Counted from the first letter of the stretch, positions 53,522 through 63,109 are shown. The stretch is 64,000 nucleotides of DNA from Jeotgalibaca dankookensis (GCF_002005405.1 NZ_CP019728.1:1612001-1676000); one strand, 5' to 3'. Numbers and translations are program-made. The notes: a model not told the origin generated them from the letters alone.

Positions 53522-54886
53522 TTAAAATAGCATTTTATCGCTACCGTAAGGGTTGTCCAATGCATCTAGTGCAAGAACATTTAGGTAGTTCCAAGGACGG
53601 TTATATTCAGGTTGGAAGAAGAAGTCTGCACGAGACAGTTTTTCCAGCGTCCATCCTGCTTCTATCACAACGGCCAACGTATTGATGGAAGCTACGATGT
53701 TTTGTTTAGACATCAGTTGTGCACCTTTAATAATATGAGAATCTTTTCCATAGTAAACTTTCATCATGATGGTATTTTCTTGATCATGCATAAAGTCTGG
53801 ACGGATTTTTTCTTCTACATAGTGGCTAAGCAGTTCTTCTTCACATTGGTCCGCATCAATCGCTTTGACGCCCGTTCCGGCAAAGTAATAATCAAAAAGT
53901 GCTAATCCAGATGTTCCTTGAACGCTATTCATTTTCATGCTTGGTTTTTCAGAGGCGATATTCTTCGCTGCCACAATCCCTTGGCGACGAGCATTGGTAG
54001 CTAAAGCAATATGTGCTTTTGCTTGAGTTGGTGTGTATGGAATCTTTGTTGCATCGCCCGCTGCGTAAATATCAGCTTGCGAGGTTTGCATGTACTCATC
54101 AACTTCAATCATCCCTTTTTCGTCTAGGTTAACAATACCTTTTAGCCATTCAGTAGCTGGACGAATACCCGCTGCAACGACAACTGTATCTGCTTCATAT
54201 TCACCTTTATCAGTGATAACTTTGGTTACAGCACCATCTTTACCAACAATCTCTTTAACCATCTCACCGGTACGAACGCCTACTCCACGTTTCTCAAGGT
54301 CTTCTTTTAAAACGTTGGTGAATTCTTCGTCTAAGTAAGTTGGTAAAATACGATCTAACGTATCCACAACCGTTGTTTCAATACCTGCTTTTACAAAAGC
54401 TTCCATTACTTCAATACCAATATAACCTGCACCAACGACAACTGCTTTTTTAGCAGAAGCCATGCGTGTTTTCGCTTGATCCGCCCATTCGCGACCTCTT
54501 AAATAGTACACATGTTCCAAGTCAGTTCCGTCTACCGGTAAGGCGAAGGGTTTAGCACCTGGTGTTAGAACTAAACGGTCATAGCTGGTTTCTGTTTCTC
54601 CATCAGCTGTCTTTACTGTAATTGTTTTTGCTTCTGGATCCACGCTTGTTACTTCACTATTTGTATGAACCTTTACACCTTGCTCTTCATAAGAAGATTC
54701 AGTAGCATAATGTAGTTCGTCTAAACTATTTGAGATATCCTTTAGGTAGGATTGAATTCCGCAAGATAAGAACGAAACAGTGGGACCTTTTTCGTATAAA
54801 TGAATCTCAGCCTCCGGTAAATCCTTCAATAAAGTTTGAACGGCCTCATAGCCGGCATGAGATGAACCCACAACAATGACTTTCAT
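53522..54886 (-). CDS. nox: Water-forming NADH oxidase
   Basis: 454 residues. FAD motif VVGSSHAGYEAVQTLL, redox-active Cys42 in SFLSCGIQSYL, NAD motif AVVVGAGYIGIEVMEAF (~150-166), FAD motif DIYAAGDA (~272-279) and the C-terminal FFQPEYNRPWNYLNVLAL. Cys42 in this setting and the length fit the NADH oxidases of LAB that reduce oxygen to water and regenerate NAD+. Cytoplasmic. ATG after GAGGAATG. Single gene with its own terminator; the gap to the PepSY gene holds only that gene's terminator and likely the nox promoter. Confidence 0.92.
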   Translation of the reverse strand: MKVIVVGSSHAGYEAVQTLLKDLPEAEIHLYEKGPTVSFLSCGIQSYLKDISNSLDELHYATESSYEEQGVKVHTNSEVTSVDPEAKTITVKTADGETETSYDRLVLTPGAKPFALPVDGTDLEHVYYLRGREWADQAKTRMASAKKAVVVGAGYIGIEVMEAFVKAGIETTVVDTLDRILPTYLDEEFTNVLKEDLEKRGVGVRTGEMVKEIVGKDGAVTKVITDKGEYEADTVVVAAGIRPATEWLKGIVNLDEKGMIEVDEYMQTSQADIYAAGDATKIPYTPTQAKAHIALATNARRQGIVAAKNIASEKPSMKMNSVQGTSGLALFDYYFAGTGVKAIDADQCEEELLSHYVEEKIRPDFMHDQENTIMMKVYYGKDSHIIKGAQLMSKQNIVASINTLAVVIEAGWTLEKLSRADFFFQPEYNRPWNYLNVLALDALDNPYGSDKMLF

Positions 54887-55018
54887 TAAAACATTCCTCC
54901 ATCAGATCAATTTTTATAATAAGGCAAAACTAGTTTGTAATAAATATAAACTAGCAAGCATACTACTAGTATAGGGATAATCGGTTTGTTTCACAATAGA
55001 TATGGTCAATTTCTTCAA

Positions 55019-55075
55019 AAAAAAGGCACAGCCTTGTAGTTAAGCAATTCTTAACCTACACAGCCGTCCTTTTTA
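55019..55075 (-). terminator. Terminator of the PepSY lipoprotein gene
   Basis: Long imperfect stem around GGCACAGCCTTGTAG / CTACACAGCCGTCC with eight Ts on the minus strand. Confidence 0.85.
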
Positions 55076-55083
55076 ATTGTTAA

Positions 55084-55710
55084 TTATTGTAATACGTCTC
55101 CAGTCAACGCATCCACTTTTTGGTCACTGCCATCTTCAATGTCGATGTCATAAATTGTTTGATCATTTTCAACTTCTAATTCCCACTCTTTAACGTAACC
55201 TTCACCACTTGCTGTAAGGGCTGCATCCATAGCTTCTTTTGGACTAACAATACCTTCTACAGTCAACATGTCATCCGCATCAATATCTTCTTCTTGTTCT
55301 TGAGCAAGAATATCACCTGTTTCGGCATCAATGTCTAATTCATAATCATTGGCATCGTCCCAACCATCAATGGAGTAGACGTAACGATTATCATCCATCT
55401 CAAACTGAATGGAATCAATATTGATATTATCACCTGTAAAAGTATCTCTAAAGGTCGTAATTGCATCGTCTAGTGATACCATAAATTCCATGTTTTCAAT
55501 ACCTTTACCTGTTGTCATTGAGTCTGATGTCATATCTGGCGTATCGGATGAAATTTCTGTTCCCATGCTTTCGCTAGATTCTAAGATTTCTTCAGCAGTA
55601 TCTGCTATTGTATCATCATCTGTTGTCGTGTTGTCGTTCGTACATGCTGCAAGTACAAAAAATGATGACAGTGATAGAATACCTAGTTTCATACCTTTTA
55701 CTTTACTCAT
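55084..55710 (-). CDS. PepSY-domain lipoprotein
   Basis: 208 residues. Signal peptide with lipobox FVLAAC (Cys ~23), a Thr/Asp/Ser-rich linker and two PepSY repeats (~70-130 and ~140-208; YELDIDAETGDIL and YDIDIEDGSDQKVDALTGDVLQ in parts). Highly acidic. PepSY proteins sit outside the cell and may inhibit proteases or bind metals. ATG 55710 follows CAGGAGGACATGAA. No functional link to the neighbours can be seen. Confidence 0.88.
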   Translation of the reverse strand: MSKVKGMKLGILSLSSFFVLAACTNDNTTTDDDTIADTAEEILESSESMGTEISSDTPDMTSDSMTTGKGIENMEFMVSLDDAITTFRDTFTGDNINIDSIQFEMDDNRYVYSIDGWDDANDYELDIDAETGDILAQEQEEDIDADDMLTVEGIVSPKEAMDAALTASGEGYVKEWELEVENDQTIYDIDIEDGSDQKVDALTGDVLQ

Positions 55711-55784
55711 TTCATGTCCTCCTGTATAAACTATATTTGGTTATCACTAACCTACTATAATGGTAACAGCAATGAGAATAAAAA

Positions 55785-56588
55785 TCATGTCATACGGTTC
55801 CTTACGGCTCGTATACCAATCTGATAAACAGCTATACCACCTAAAACTGACAAATAAACAGTTAAGTTATTCCAGGTCATTTCACCAAATAGCAACAGCA
55901 AGAGAACCGCTAGACTATACATAGTTTGACAGGTTAAAATTCTAGCGGGAGCAACAACGTTTCCTTTGTCATCTGTAACGCGAACTTTGGCTAGAAGCCA
56001 ATATAATAAAAAAGAAAAGATAAGCGCTAACACTATTAATACGTAAATCCAGTTTAATTGATTTGGTAAATGACCAAACAAATACCCCAAGAAGAAACTC
56101 TCAACGAGAAAGAAACCCAAACTAATGATACCTGCTAATATGAGATCGGCCTTTTTTTTTCGATTTTTACGGTTAGCAACCAACGCTAAGAAGTATATAA
56201 TGAAATAGCTACTATTTTGCATACTAATAGAGAGATAAATCGTGAGAGCTAGTAGTCCTAAAATGTCAAAGGTCGTTGGTATTTCTCCTGATAGTCGGTT
56301 TACCAGGCGCATAAAGAGGAGAATCCATGCAATATCCAACAATTGGAAGGATTCGTACTGAAATACATTAGAAAGAGAAAAAACAGCCGCTATCAGAGCA
56401 GAATAGTCATGTTTAGGATCAACTTCCCGTGTTAGAGCCCAAGTAAGGAAAACACTTACGCCTATATAAGCACCCGATAAAAGACTTCCCGTTACGCCCC
56501 AACCAAGCAAAACCGTTAAAGAAGAGAATAGGATAATCAGTTTGTTTGGTTTATAATTAAAATCAATCATTCTTCCTAAGGTAAACAT
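55785..56588 (-). CDS. Integral membrane protein, function unknown
   Basis: 268 residues from ATG 56588 (AAAGGATG). The frame is open to 56726 but that part overlaps the start of the divergent TraX-like gene and has no ribosome site. About eight to nine hydrophobic segments, with a basic cytoplasmic loop NRKNRKKKAD near residue 155. It resembles small LAB membrane proteins that lie next to TraX-type genes, but I do not recognise a named family. The 70-base gap to the TraX gene would hold two divergent promoters. Confidence 0.7.
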   Translation of the reverse strand: MFTLGRMIDFNYKPNKLIILFSSLTVLLGWGVTGSLLSGAYIGVSVFLTWALTREVDPKHDYSALIAAVFSLSNVFQYESFQLLDIAWILLFMRLVNRLSGEIPTTFDILGLLALTIYLSISMQNSSYFIIYFLALVANRKNRKKKADLILAGIISLGFFLVESFFLGYLFGHLPNQLNWIYVLIVLALIFSFLLYWLLAKVRVTDDKGNVVAPARILTCQTMYSLAVLLLLLFGEMTWNNLTVYLSVLGGIAVYQIGIRAVRNRMT

Positions 56589-56658
56589 AGACACACATCC
56601 TTTTTCCAAAATAGTTACGTTTATGGTAACATTCTTTTCACATAAAGGAGAATTATAA

Positions 56659-57351
56659 ATGACACAAACAGCAAAATTAAAAGGACTATCTGGTAGTAGT
56701 TTAAAGTGGCTAGCGATTGGAACCATGTTAATCGATCATATCGGTGCCTTTATCTTAGAACCATTAATAGGGGCTGATGCTGATACAGCCTTAATTACCT
56801 TGGCACTTATAACCAGACTAATTGGTAGAATTGCCTTTCCCATTTTTACTTTTTTACTTGTGGAAGGATTTATACATACTACCCATTTAAAAAGATATAT
56901 CTTACAACTGGGACTTTTTGCAATCCTATCTGAAATCCCTTTTGACCTCGCTCATTCTGGCGTCATGTTCGATTTCAGTTATCAAAACGTCTTCTTCACG
57001 CTCTTGATAGGTTTAGTGGTTATAACTGCATTTGATCATTTTAAAAATCATGTCTATATAAGGTGGCTAGCCCCTATATTCGGAATGATGCTTGCAACCT
57101 TCCTTCGAACTGACTATGCTGCCATAGGTATCTTGATTATTTTTGTCTTTTACTATTACCGTGATCAAACATTAGAAAGAAACATTCTCAATGGAATTCT
57201 TTTTCTCCTACAAGCCACTGCCGTTCTCGCCTTAATTCCTATTCAACTTTACAACGGTCAAAGAGGTAAACAAAATAAGTACTTTTTCTACTTTTTTTAT
57301 CCCGTCCATCTTTTATTACTCTCCTTTATTCGTTGGTTTTTCTTTCAATAA
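56659..57351 (+). CDS. TraX-family membrane protein
   Basis: 230 residues. TraX pattern: LKWLAIGTMLIDHIGAF at the N-terminus, LITRLIGRIAFPIFTFLLVEGF and YILQLGLFAILSEIPFDLA, then NGQRGKQNKYFFYFFYPVHLLLL at the end. In conjugative plasmids TraX acetylates pilin; chromosomal members in Firmicutes have unknown roles, probably acyl transfer in the membrane. The stop codon (57349-57351) falls at the left edge of the IS1182 element, so the C-terminus may have been set by the insertion or the stop just survived. Confidence 0.85.
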   Translation: MTQTAKLKGLSGSSLKWLAIGTMLIDHIGAFILEPLIGADADTALITLALITRLIGRIAFPIFTFLLVEGFIHTTHLKRYILQLGLFAILSEIPFDLAHSGVMFDFSYQNVFFTLLIGLVVITAFDHFKNHVYIRWLAPIFGMMLATFLRTDYAAIGILIIFVFYYYRDQTLERNILNGILFLLQATAVLALIPIQLYNGQRGKQNKYFFYFFYPVHLLLLSFIRWFFFQ

Positions 57352-57388
57352 AAAGGGGCTGGGAAAAAACTGAGTCTCTGAATAAAGA

Positions 57389-57427
57389 AAATTCCCCACT
57401 CTTTCATTTTGAAAGAGTGGGGAATTT
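57389..57427 (+). terminator. 17-bp hairpin at the left end of the IS1182 element
   Basis: Perfect arms AAATTCCCCACTCTTTC / GAAAGAGTGGGGAATTT with loop ATTTT and T-run after it. It should stop transcripts entering the element from TraX and so keep the transposase silent. Confidence 0.85.
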
Positions 57428-57503
57428 TTATCGTTTTAAAAGACACAGTGAGTCGAATACCTTATAATTTAAGTACGACCAAAAACCAAAGGAGTGACTC
57501 ACC

Positions 57504-59285
57504 GTGTATCAAAATTATAACACAATGGAAACAGCCTTCACACTACAATTGGATTTTACAATCCCGAATGATCATGAAGCCCGCCTCATTAGCCGTTTTG
57601 TCGATTCGATTCCTTCGGAATTTCTTCTGGAAGAAACGTCTCATACAGGTCGTCCTGCTTTTCATCCCGCCATGCTTTTAAAAATGTGTTTGTTTGCCTA
57701 TAGTCGCACAACCTTTTCTGGACGCAAAATAGAACGGATGAATGAAGAATCCATTCCTATGAAGTGGTTAACGGGCGATACTCCTATTAGCTACAAGACT
57801 ATCAATAATTTCCGGTCAAGTGAGCACGCATCAAAACTCATCAAGTATGCCTTTATTCTTTTCACAACACTCTTGAGTGACAACGGCTTGATTCATGAAG
57901 ATGCGCTCTATATCGATGGTACAAAGATACAAGCCGATGCCAATATTTATAGTTTCACTTGGAAGAAAGCAATTGCACACTATGAAGCGAAACTCAATGA
58001 CAACGTTTCACAATTGTATGAGGAGCTCATCCAAGCAAAAGTAAACCTCGCTCTATCGGAAGAGACCTTACAAACATCCGAAGGCATTGAAGAAATAATC
58101 GGTTCCCTAGACAAAGAACTTGTGGCCGTTGAAGCGGCGATTACAGAAGAAAAAGTGATTCCCAAAGGGGGTTCAAAACTGAAGCGACGTCGTCGCATCC
58201 TCAAGAAACATCGGAATAAATGTAAAAAAGATTTCTTGCCGCGTAAGCAACGCTATAAAGAAGCAAACGCCATATTTGATGGCCGCAACAGTTTCTCAAA
58301 AACAGATACAGACGCAACGTTCATGTGCATGAAAGAAGACCCGATGAAGAACCGTGAGTTAAAACCAGGTTATAATCTTCAAGTCGCATCGAGCAATCAG
58401 TTTGTCATTGCGTATGATATTTTTTCAAATCCGACGGATACACGCACGTTTATCCCTTTTTTAGAATCTATTCAAACGTTAGATTTATTTAAATATATCG
58501 CCGCAGACGCTGGCTATGGCAGTGAAGAAAATTACGAGGCGGTTCTGGATACCTTTCAGAAAGTACCGCTCATTCCATACGGCATGTATCATAAAGAGAA
58601 CAGTAAAACCTATCGTTCTAATCCTAAACACCGCGCTAACTGGGACTATGATGAGATTAAAGATGCTTATACAGATTTAGACGGCGTCCATTTTAGTTTC
58701 TCACATTACAGTACGCGAAATGATAAGAACGGTTACCAAAGACAATTTAAAGTATACAAGGCTGATGAGGAACAACCGGACGAAACACGCAAGCAATTAG
58801 CCAAGACACCGAAAGGTGCCCAGCGCCAGACAGCGGTCAACTATAACTGGGAATACTTTAAGCAGCATGCAAAAGAAAATCTTGAAAGCGATCGTGGCAA
58901 AGAAATCTACGCACAACGAAAAATTGACGTAGAAACTGTTTTTGGTCGTTTGAAAGGTGTATTTGGCATGCGCAGAACCCATGTCAGAGGTAAGCAAGCC
59001 GTTCATAATGACATCGGCATCATGCTTATGAGCATGAATCTTACAAAACTAGCCCTTGAGGCTAGAAGGAAAGTGGGTTCTTTTTACAAAAAAGCAGTAA
59101 AAAATAAAAATCGTAATGAAACAATCAGAATTTTGATTCTTTCATTACGATTTTTTTATTGGAGGCTAGTTTTTTCCCAGCCCCTTTTTATTGATTTTTT
59201 TTATACTGCTGTTTTTTGTTTATCTCGGATAGCTGAGAACATAAACAAGAGTGTTCCACTCACCAAGAGGATAACGGCAATGTAG
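57504..59285 (+). CDS. IS1182-family transposase
   Basis: 593 codons, GTG start after AAAGGAGTGACTCACC. N-terminal IS1182 domain (FVDSIPSEFLLEE, HPAMLLKMCLFAYSR) followed by the DDE core: DALYIDGTKIQADAN (~138), AADAGYGSEENYEAV (~333) and VETVFGRLKGVFGMRR (~472-487). There is no stop inside the element: the frame passes a strong hairpin (59106-59155) and the right inverted repeat and ends at 59285 inside the neighbouring MFS pseudogene. The last ~30 residues are therefore host-derived. Confidence 0.9.
   Translation: MYQNYNTMETAFTLQLDFTIPNDHEARLISRFVDSIPSEFLLEETSHTGRPAFHPAMLLKMCLFAYSRTTFSGRKIERMNEESIPMKWLTGDTPISYKTINNFRSSEHASKLIKYAFILFTTLLSDNGLIHEDALYIDGTKIQADANIYSFTWKKAIAHYEAKLNDNVSQLYEELIQAKVNLALSEETLQTSEGIEEIIGSLDKELVAVEAAITEEKVIPKGGSKLKRRRRILKKHRNKCKKDFLPRKQRYKEANAIFDGRNSFSKTDTDATFMCMKEDPMKNRELKPGYNLQVASSNQFVIAYDIFSNPTDTRTFIPFLESIQTLDLFKYIAADAGYGSEENYEAVLDTFQKVPLIPYGMYHKENSKTYRSNPKHRANWDYDEIKDAYTDLDGVHFSFSHYSTRNDKNGYQRQFKVYKADEEQPDETRKQLAKTPKGAQRQTAVNYNWEYFKQHAKENLESDRGKEIYAQRKIDVETVFGRLKGVFGMRRTHVRGKQAVHNDIGIMLMSMNLTKLALEARRKVGSFYKKAVKNKNRNETIRILILSLRFFYWRLVFSQPLFIDFFYTAVFCLSRIAENINKSVPLTKRITAM
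59106..59155 (+). terminator. Hairpin at the right end of the IS1182 element, inside the transposase frame
   Basis: 25-base arms meeting with almost no loop (TCGTAATGAA / TTCATTACGA perfect, one mismatch further in), followed by seven Ts. Terminator-shaped on both strands. Confidence 0.8.
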
Positions 59286-60462
59286 AATCCAAGTACTTTA
59301 GAACCGGTTGCATCTGAAATTCTACCAGTTAGAGCCGGTGCAATAATTGATGACATTATACCGAAGAAGTTGAACACGCCTAGTGTTGTACCAATACCAA
59401 CCTTAGGAGCGTTTTCTCCAAGCCAAGCAATCATAATTGGTTCTACTGCTAGTTTACCTAAGAATCCATAAAGAATTAAGGCTACTAACAACCAGCCAGA
59501 AGTTGTCGCTCTTACAGTAAGTAAAAGCATACCTGCAGCTAATATGTTTAAAACAACGATAAATTTAACTTTTTGGTTAAGGTATTTATCAGCTAACTTA
59601 CTGAAAAATAGTGCCCCTGGAATTGATGCAAATGATACTAAAGAAGAAGATAGTCCAATTGCTGCTCCTTGGAAACCACGTTCTGTTCCTAAAAAGTTTG
59701 GTAACCAAGTAACGGTCATATAGTATGCATAACAAACTGCGAAATAGAGAATATAAGCAAATAGCATTTTAGGTAAAAACAATGTTTTTGCAGAAACTTT
59801 AACTTTTGGTGTTGTATCTGTTTTTGCGTCTGATACTGCTTTAGCATTAAAGAACGCTTTGTCTTCTTTCGAACCTTTAATAACAACCGCAAATGCAATC
59901 GTCACGATAACAATCAAAACAATTGAGATATACATCATAATTTGCCATGGCAAACCTTTTTGTGCAACTAAGTAACTTGATAAAATAAGACCAAAACCAG
60001 CTCCGACTGCGGAACCACTGTTAACGATTGCTGTAGAGAAACTTCTTTTTTCTAATGGAATGTTTTGAGAAGTCAAAGAGTATGCAGAACCATAATAAGA
60101 TCCACAACCAAGATCTGCTAAAACACTACCAAAATAAATCATGTTGATACTTGATGCTTACGATATAATAAGAGCCGCAAGAGCAAACAAAATAAATCCG
60201 GGAATTAAGACTTTCTTTTTCCCAATTTTATCAACTAAATATCCTGCCGGAATTTGCATGGATACATAACCTAAGAAATAAAAACTTGATATAGAACCAA
60301 GAGCTGTGTCTGTAACACCGCCCCTAATGATTCTCTAATTTGCGGGTATACAGGTGACAAAGCAGCACGATAAATTCAAATGGCGATCCAACCTGAACTC
60401 AATAGAATAACTATTTTTTTCCAATATTCCATTGATTGCTTTTGTGGTACATTGCTTTCCAT
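59201..60462 (-). pseudogene. MFS transporter (ACS-like), broken by nonsense codons and a frameshift
   Basis: The frame from ATG 60462 hits TGA after MESNVPQKQSMEYWKKIV... at the codon after GWIAI (~residue 29), shifts frame in the run GGGGCGG near 60325 (one G short), and meets TAA after LAALIIS (about 60165) before the long intact part from 60142 to 59201. Rejoined it would be ~420 residues with 12 membrane segments (GYVSMQIPAGYLVDKIGKKK; SGSAVGAGFGLILSSYL). Three independent lesions make an assembly artefact unlikely. The stop is only seven bases from the IS1182 end. Substrate unknown. Confidence 0.88.
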
Positions 60463-60668
60463 ATTTTTCATCCTCCATCTTTTTTTATATAAAATTATAA
60501 TAATTGCTTCTTAGACTTAGTAATAGGCATCTAGTAATCTATTATGGTGGTTATTTAAATAAGATGCAAGCGTTCTTTCATTTTCATACAAAGTGTCCTA
60601 TCATCAACCACCTCTTTAGTTAATATAGCTATTTCCTTATAGACGGACAATATGTTAATGATTTTTAT

Positions 60669-61733
60669 TTACGATAATGAATTTCTTTCTATTCGATGAA
60701 CCACGTACGTCACAATAATTTTAAGGCATAGGTAAAAAGGTGTAGCAATTTAAACCCCAATTACGCCAAACAAGTTAATCGACACCAAAACAACGACGAT
60801 AACGGTAAAAGGATGAATGGGTAATTTGGACCCCATCACGTAAGGTGTTACAAAGTTTGACTCTATCTGTTGAATCACAATCGCAATGACTAGTGTTTTT
60901 AAAACCATAGGGAAGCTAATTGTTAAAGCTACAATAACCGCAGGAACGGTCCCGATGATTGGTCCAACGAAAGGGGTTAAGTTGGTAACCAGCGCAATGA
61001 TTGTCAGTAAAAAAGCATAAGGAATGCCAATGACTAGATAACCAATAAACATCAGCATACCTAAAATAAGTGCAATGGTAATTTGACCGTTAATATATGT
61101 CGCTAACGTATCATCAATTTGCCTAGCTACCTCTTTTTGTTCAAGTCGTTCTTTTTTATCTTCCTTATCTAAAAAACCATTCAATCCTTTTTTTATTAAG
61201 GCATCGTCTTTCATCAGATAAGCAAAAGAAAGGAAAATTAATAGAATTTGTGAACCGATACTCCCCACGCTGGAAAATAAATCCGGCAGTCTTCTTGAAA
61301 AATTGATTGCTTTTTCTTGAACCCAAGCCACGGCATTATCAAAGATATTTTCCGTTGGTAAATAGCGATCAATTAATTCATAAAGAGCAAAATCTGATTC
61401 CGAAATAGCTGAAAAATCTAAGTTTATCGCAAGTTGGAGTGCTTGTTCATAAACAATTTTTACTACAAAGAAAAGTAAAAAGCCAAAAATGATAAAGAAC
61501 AAGGTAACTGCTAAAAGGGCTGCTAACCCTTCTTTTCCTGTCTTACTAAAAATCCACAGTTTAATGGGACGAAAGGCATAATACAGATAGATCCCAAAAA
61601 TAATTGGCACTAAGAGATAAAAAAAGACACTAGCAATGGGATAAAAAGTGTCGTATAAAAACGTTAATAAAATAAAAGCAAGTAAGACCAGTACAATATT
61701 CACGAGATACCGTGTGATTCGCGATTGGTTCAT
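60669..61733 (-). pseudogene. PerM / AI-2E family membrane protein with premature stop
   Basis: From ATG 61733 (AAAAGGAGCG) 327 codons run to TAA at 60750-60752 after NLFGVIGV. Translation beyond it in the same frame gives IATPFYLCLKIIVTYVVHR and a proper stop at 60669, the expected end of the family. One base change (e.g. TTA to TAA) has removed the last membrane-associated segment, about 27 residues. Otherwise complete: around eight membrane segments, VTNLTPFVGPIIGTVPAVI and QQIESNFVTPYVMGSKLPIHP motifs. It may still be partly active. The family includes putative AI-2 exporters and Na+/H+ antiporters. Confidence 0.8.
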
Positions 61734-61887
61734 AATGGCGCTCCTTTTAAAATTTTGATAAGATAGACCAAAGCTTAGACAGTCATCCTGATATTCTTTT
61801 ACTTTAACAGTTTTTTTATTCTTACCACTAAAACAACCTTTTTCTGGTATTATATTCTTATTAAGATTTAATGGGGGAAAATTAATC

Positions 61888-63084
61888 ATGTTAAAATTCG
61901 AACAGAAATTACGAGGCAATGTCGCTTTAGGTGTTAATCCATTAGGATGTAAACAAGATGTTTTAAATCAAATCAATTATGTGAAAAATAATGGTACTTA
62001 CGAAGGCCCTAAAAAGGTTCTTATTATTGGTGCTTCTTCTAGTTATGGTTTAGCAACACGCATTAGTCTGGCTTTCGGAGCAGGGGCAGACACTATCGGG
62101 GTTTCCTTTGAAAAAGGTCCAAAAAATGAAAGAAATTTAGGCACTGCTGGTTGGTATAATAACATTGCTTTCCGTCAAGCCGCTGAAAAGGAAGGTCTCA
62201 TCGCTAAAAACTTTGTCGCAGATGCTTTTAGCCATGAAACTAAACAAGAAGTTATTGATTACATCAAGCAAGAGTTCGGTGGAAAAGTAGATCTTGTCGT
62301 TTACAGCCTCGCAAGTGGCGTTCGTAAAGATCCTGACACGGGTGAGACGTACCATTCTGCTATTAAAGCGATTGGTGAACCGGTAATTGGCCCGCATATC
62401 AATATGCAAACAGAATCTTTTTATACAGAAAAATTAGAAGCTGCCAGTGACGAAGAGATTGCTAACACAGTTAAAGTAATGGGGGGAGAAGATTGGCAGT
62501 TATGGATGGAAGCTTTAAAAGAAGCAGACGTTCTCGCTGATGGTGTTCTAACGACTAATTACTCTTATCTAGGAACCGAACTGAATCATGTTTATTATGG
62601 TGGAGGAACACTGGGACGTGCCAAGGCGGACTGTGATGAAAAGGCAGCAAATATTGATGCGTTGCTTGCGGATATTAATGGAAAAGCTCAAATGATTGTG
62701 GCGACGGCAGTTACTACCAAGGCGAGTTCTGTTATTCCCTTTTTCCCAGTTTACTGTATTGCTCTTTACAAGGTGATGAGTGAACAAGGCACCCACGAAA
62801 CCCCAATTATGCATCAAGAACGTATTTATCGTGAAATGGTTTACGGTGATAAACCTGAATTCGATAAAGAAGGCCGCCTCAGGCCAGATAATTGGGAAAT
62901 CGATGCTGATACACAAGCTAAAACTAAGGAACTTGTCTTACAGTTAAACGAGACAAACTTCAATTCGGATTTAACCGCGTATGACCTTTTTTACAAAGAA
63001 TTTTCAAATCTAAGTGGCTTCCTAGTTGATAATTACGTTGAAGAAGCGATAACTCTAGATGAGTTAAAAGCATTAGAATATTAA
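61888..63084 (+). CDS. fabV: FabV-type enoyl-ACP (trans-2-enoyl-CoA) reductase
   Basis: 398 residues, ATG 61888. Extended SDR of the FabV/TER family: GVNPLGCKQDVLNQI at the N-terminus, cofactor loop VLIIGASSSYGLATRI (~44-59), and the active-site Tyr-x8-Lys region NYSYLGTELNHVYYGGGTLGRAK (in parts; ~225-250). It reduces the double bond of enoyl-ACP or crotonyl-CoA with NADH. FabV enzymes are insensitive to triclosan. Full length. Monocistronic, ended by the hairpin at 63110. Whether it is the only enoyl reductase cannot be told here. Confidence 0.93.
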   Translation: MLKFEQKLRGNVALGVNPLGCKQDVLNQINYVKNNGTYEGPKKVLIIGASSSYGLATRISLAFGAGADTIGVSFEKGPKNERNLGTAGWYNNIAFRQAAEKEGLIAKNFVADAFSHETKQEVIDYIKQEFGGKVDLVVYSLASGVRKDPDTGETYHSAIKAIGEPVIGPHINMQTESFYTEKLEAASDEEIANTVKVMGGEDWQLWMEALKEADVLADGVLTTNYSYLGTELNHVYYGGGTLGRAKADCDEKAANIDALLADINGKAQMIVATAVTTKASSVIPFFPVYCIALYKVMSEQGTHETPIMHQERIYREMVYGDKPEFDKEGRLRPDNWEIDADTQAKTKELVLQLNETNFNSDLTAYDLFYKEFSNLSGFLVDNYVEEAITLDELKALEY

Positions 63085-63109
63085 TACAGTTCATTTACCA
63101 AAATGATGA

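Larger units (their letters stand above)
57345..59194 (+). mobile_element. IS1182-family insertion sequence
   Basis: A 27-base sequence beginning TCAATAAAAAGGGGCTGG at 57345-57371 recurs perfectly inverted at 59168-59194. The outermost TCAATA/TATTGA may be target: a palindromic TCAATATATTGA split by an element that begins AAAAGGGGCTGGG. Length about 1.84 kb with one transposase gene. Strong hairpins lie just inside both ends. Confidence 0.88.

Noticed and set aside
55785-56726. Long form of the membrane protein starting at 56726
   Set aside because: It overlaps the first codons of the divergent TraX-like gene and has no ribosome site; ATG 56588 is well placed after AAAGGATG.
60750-61919. Long form of the PerM-type protein starting at 61919
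   Set aside because: The extra 62 residues overlap fabV on the other strand and lack a family match; ATG 61733 follows AAAAGGAGCG.
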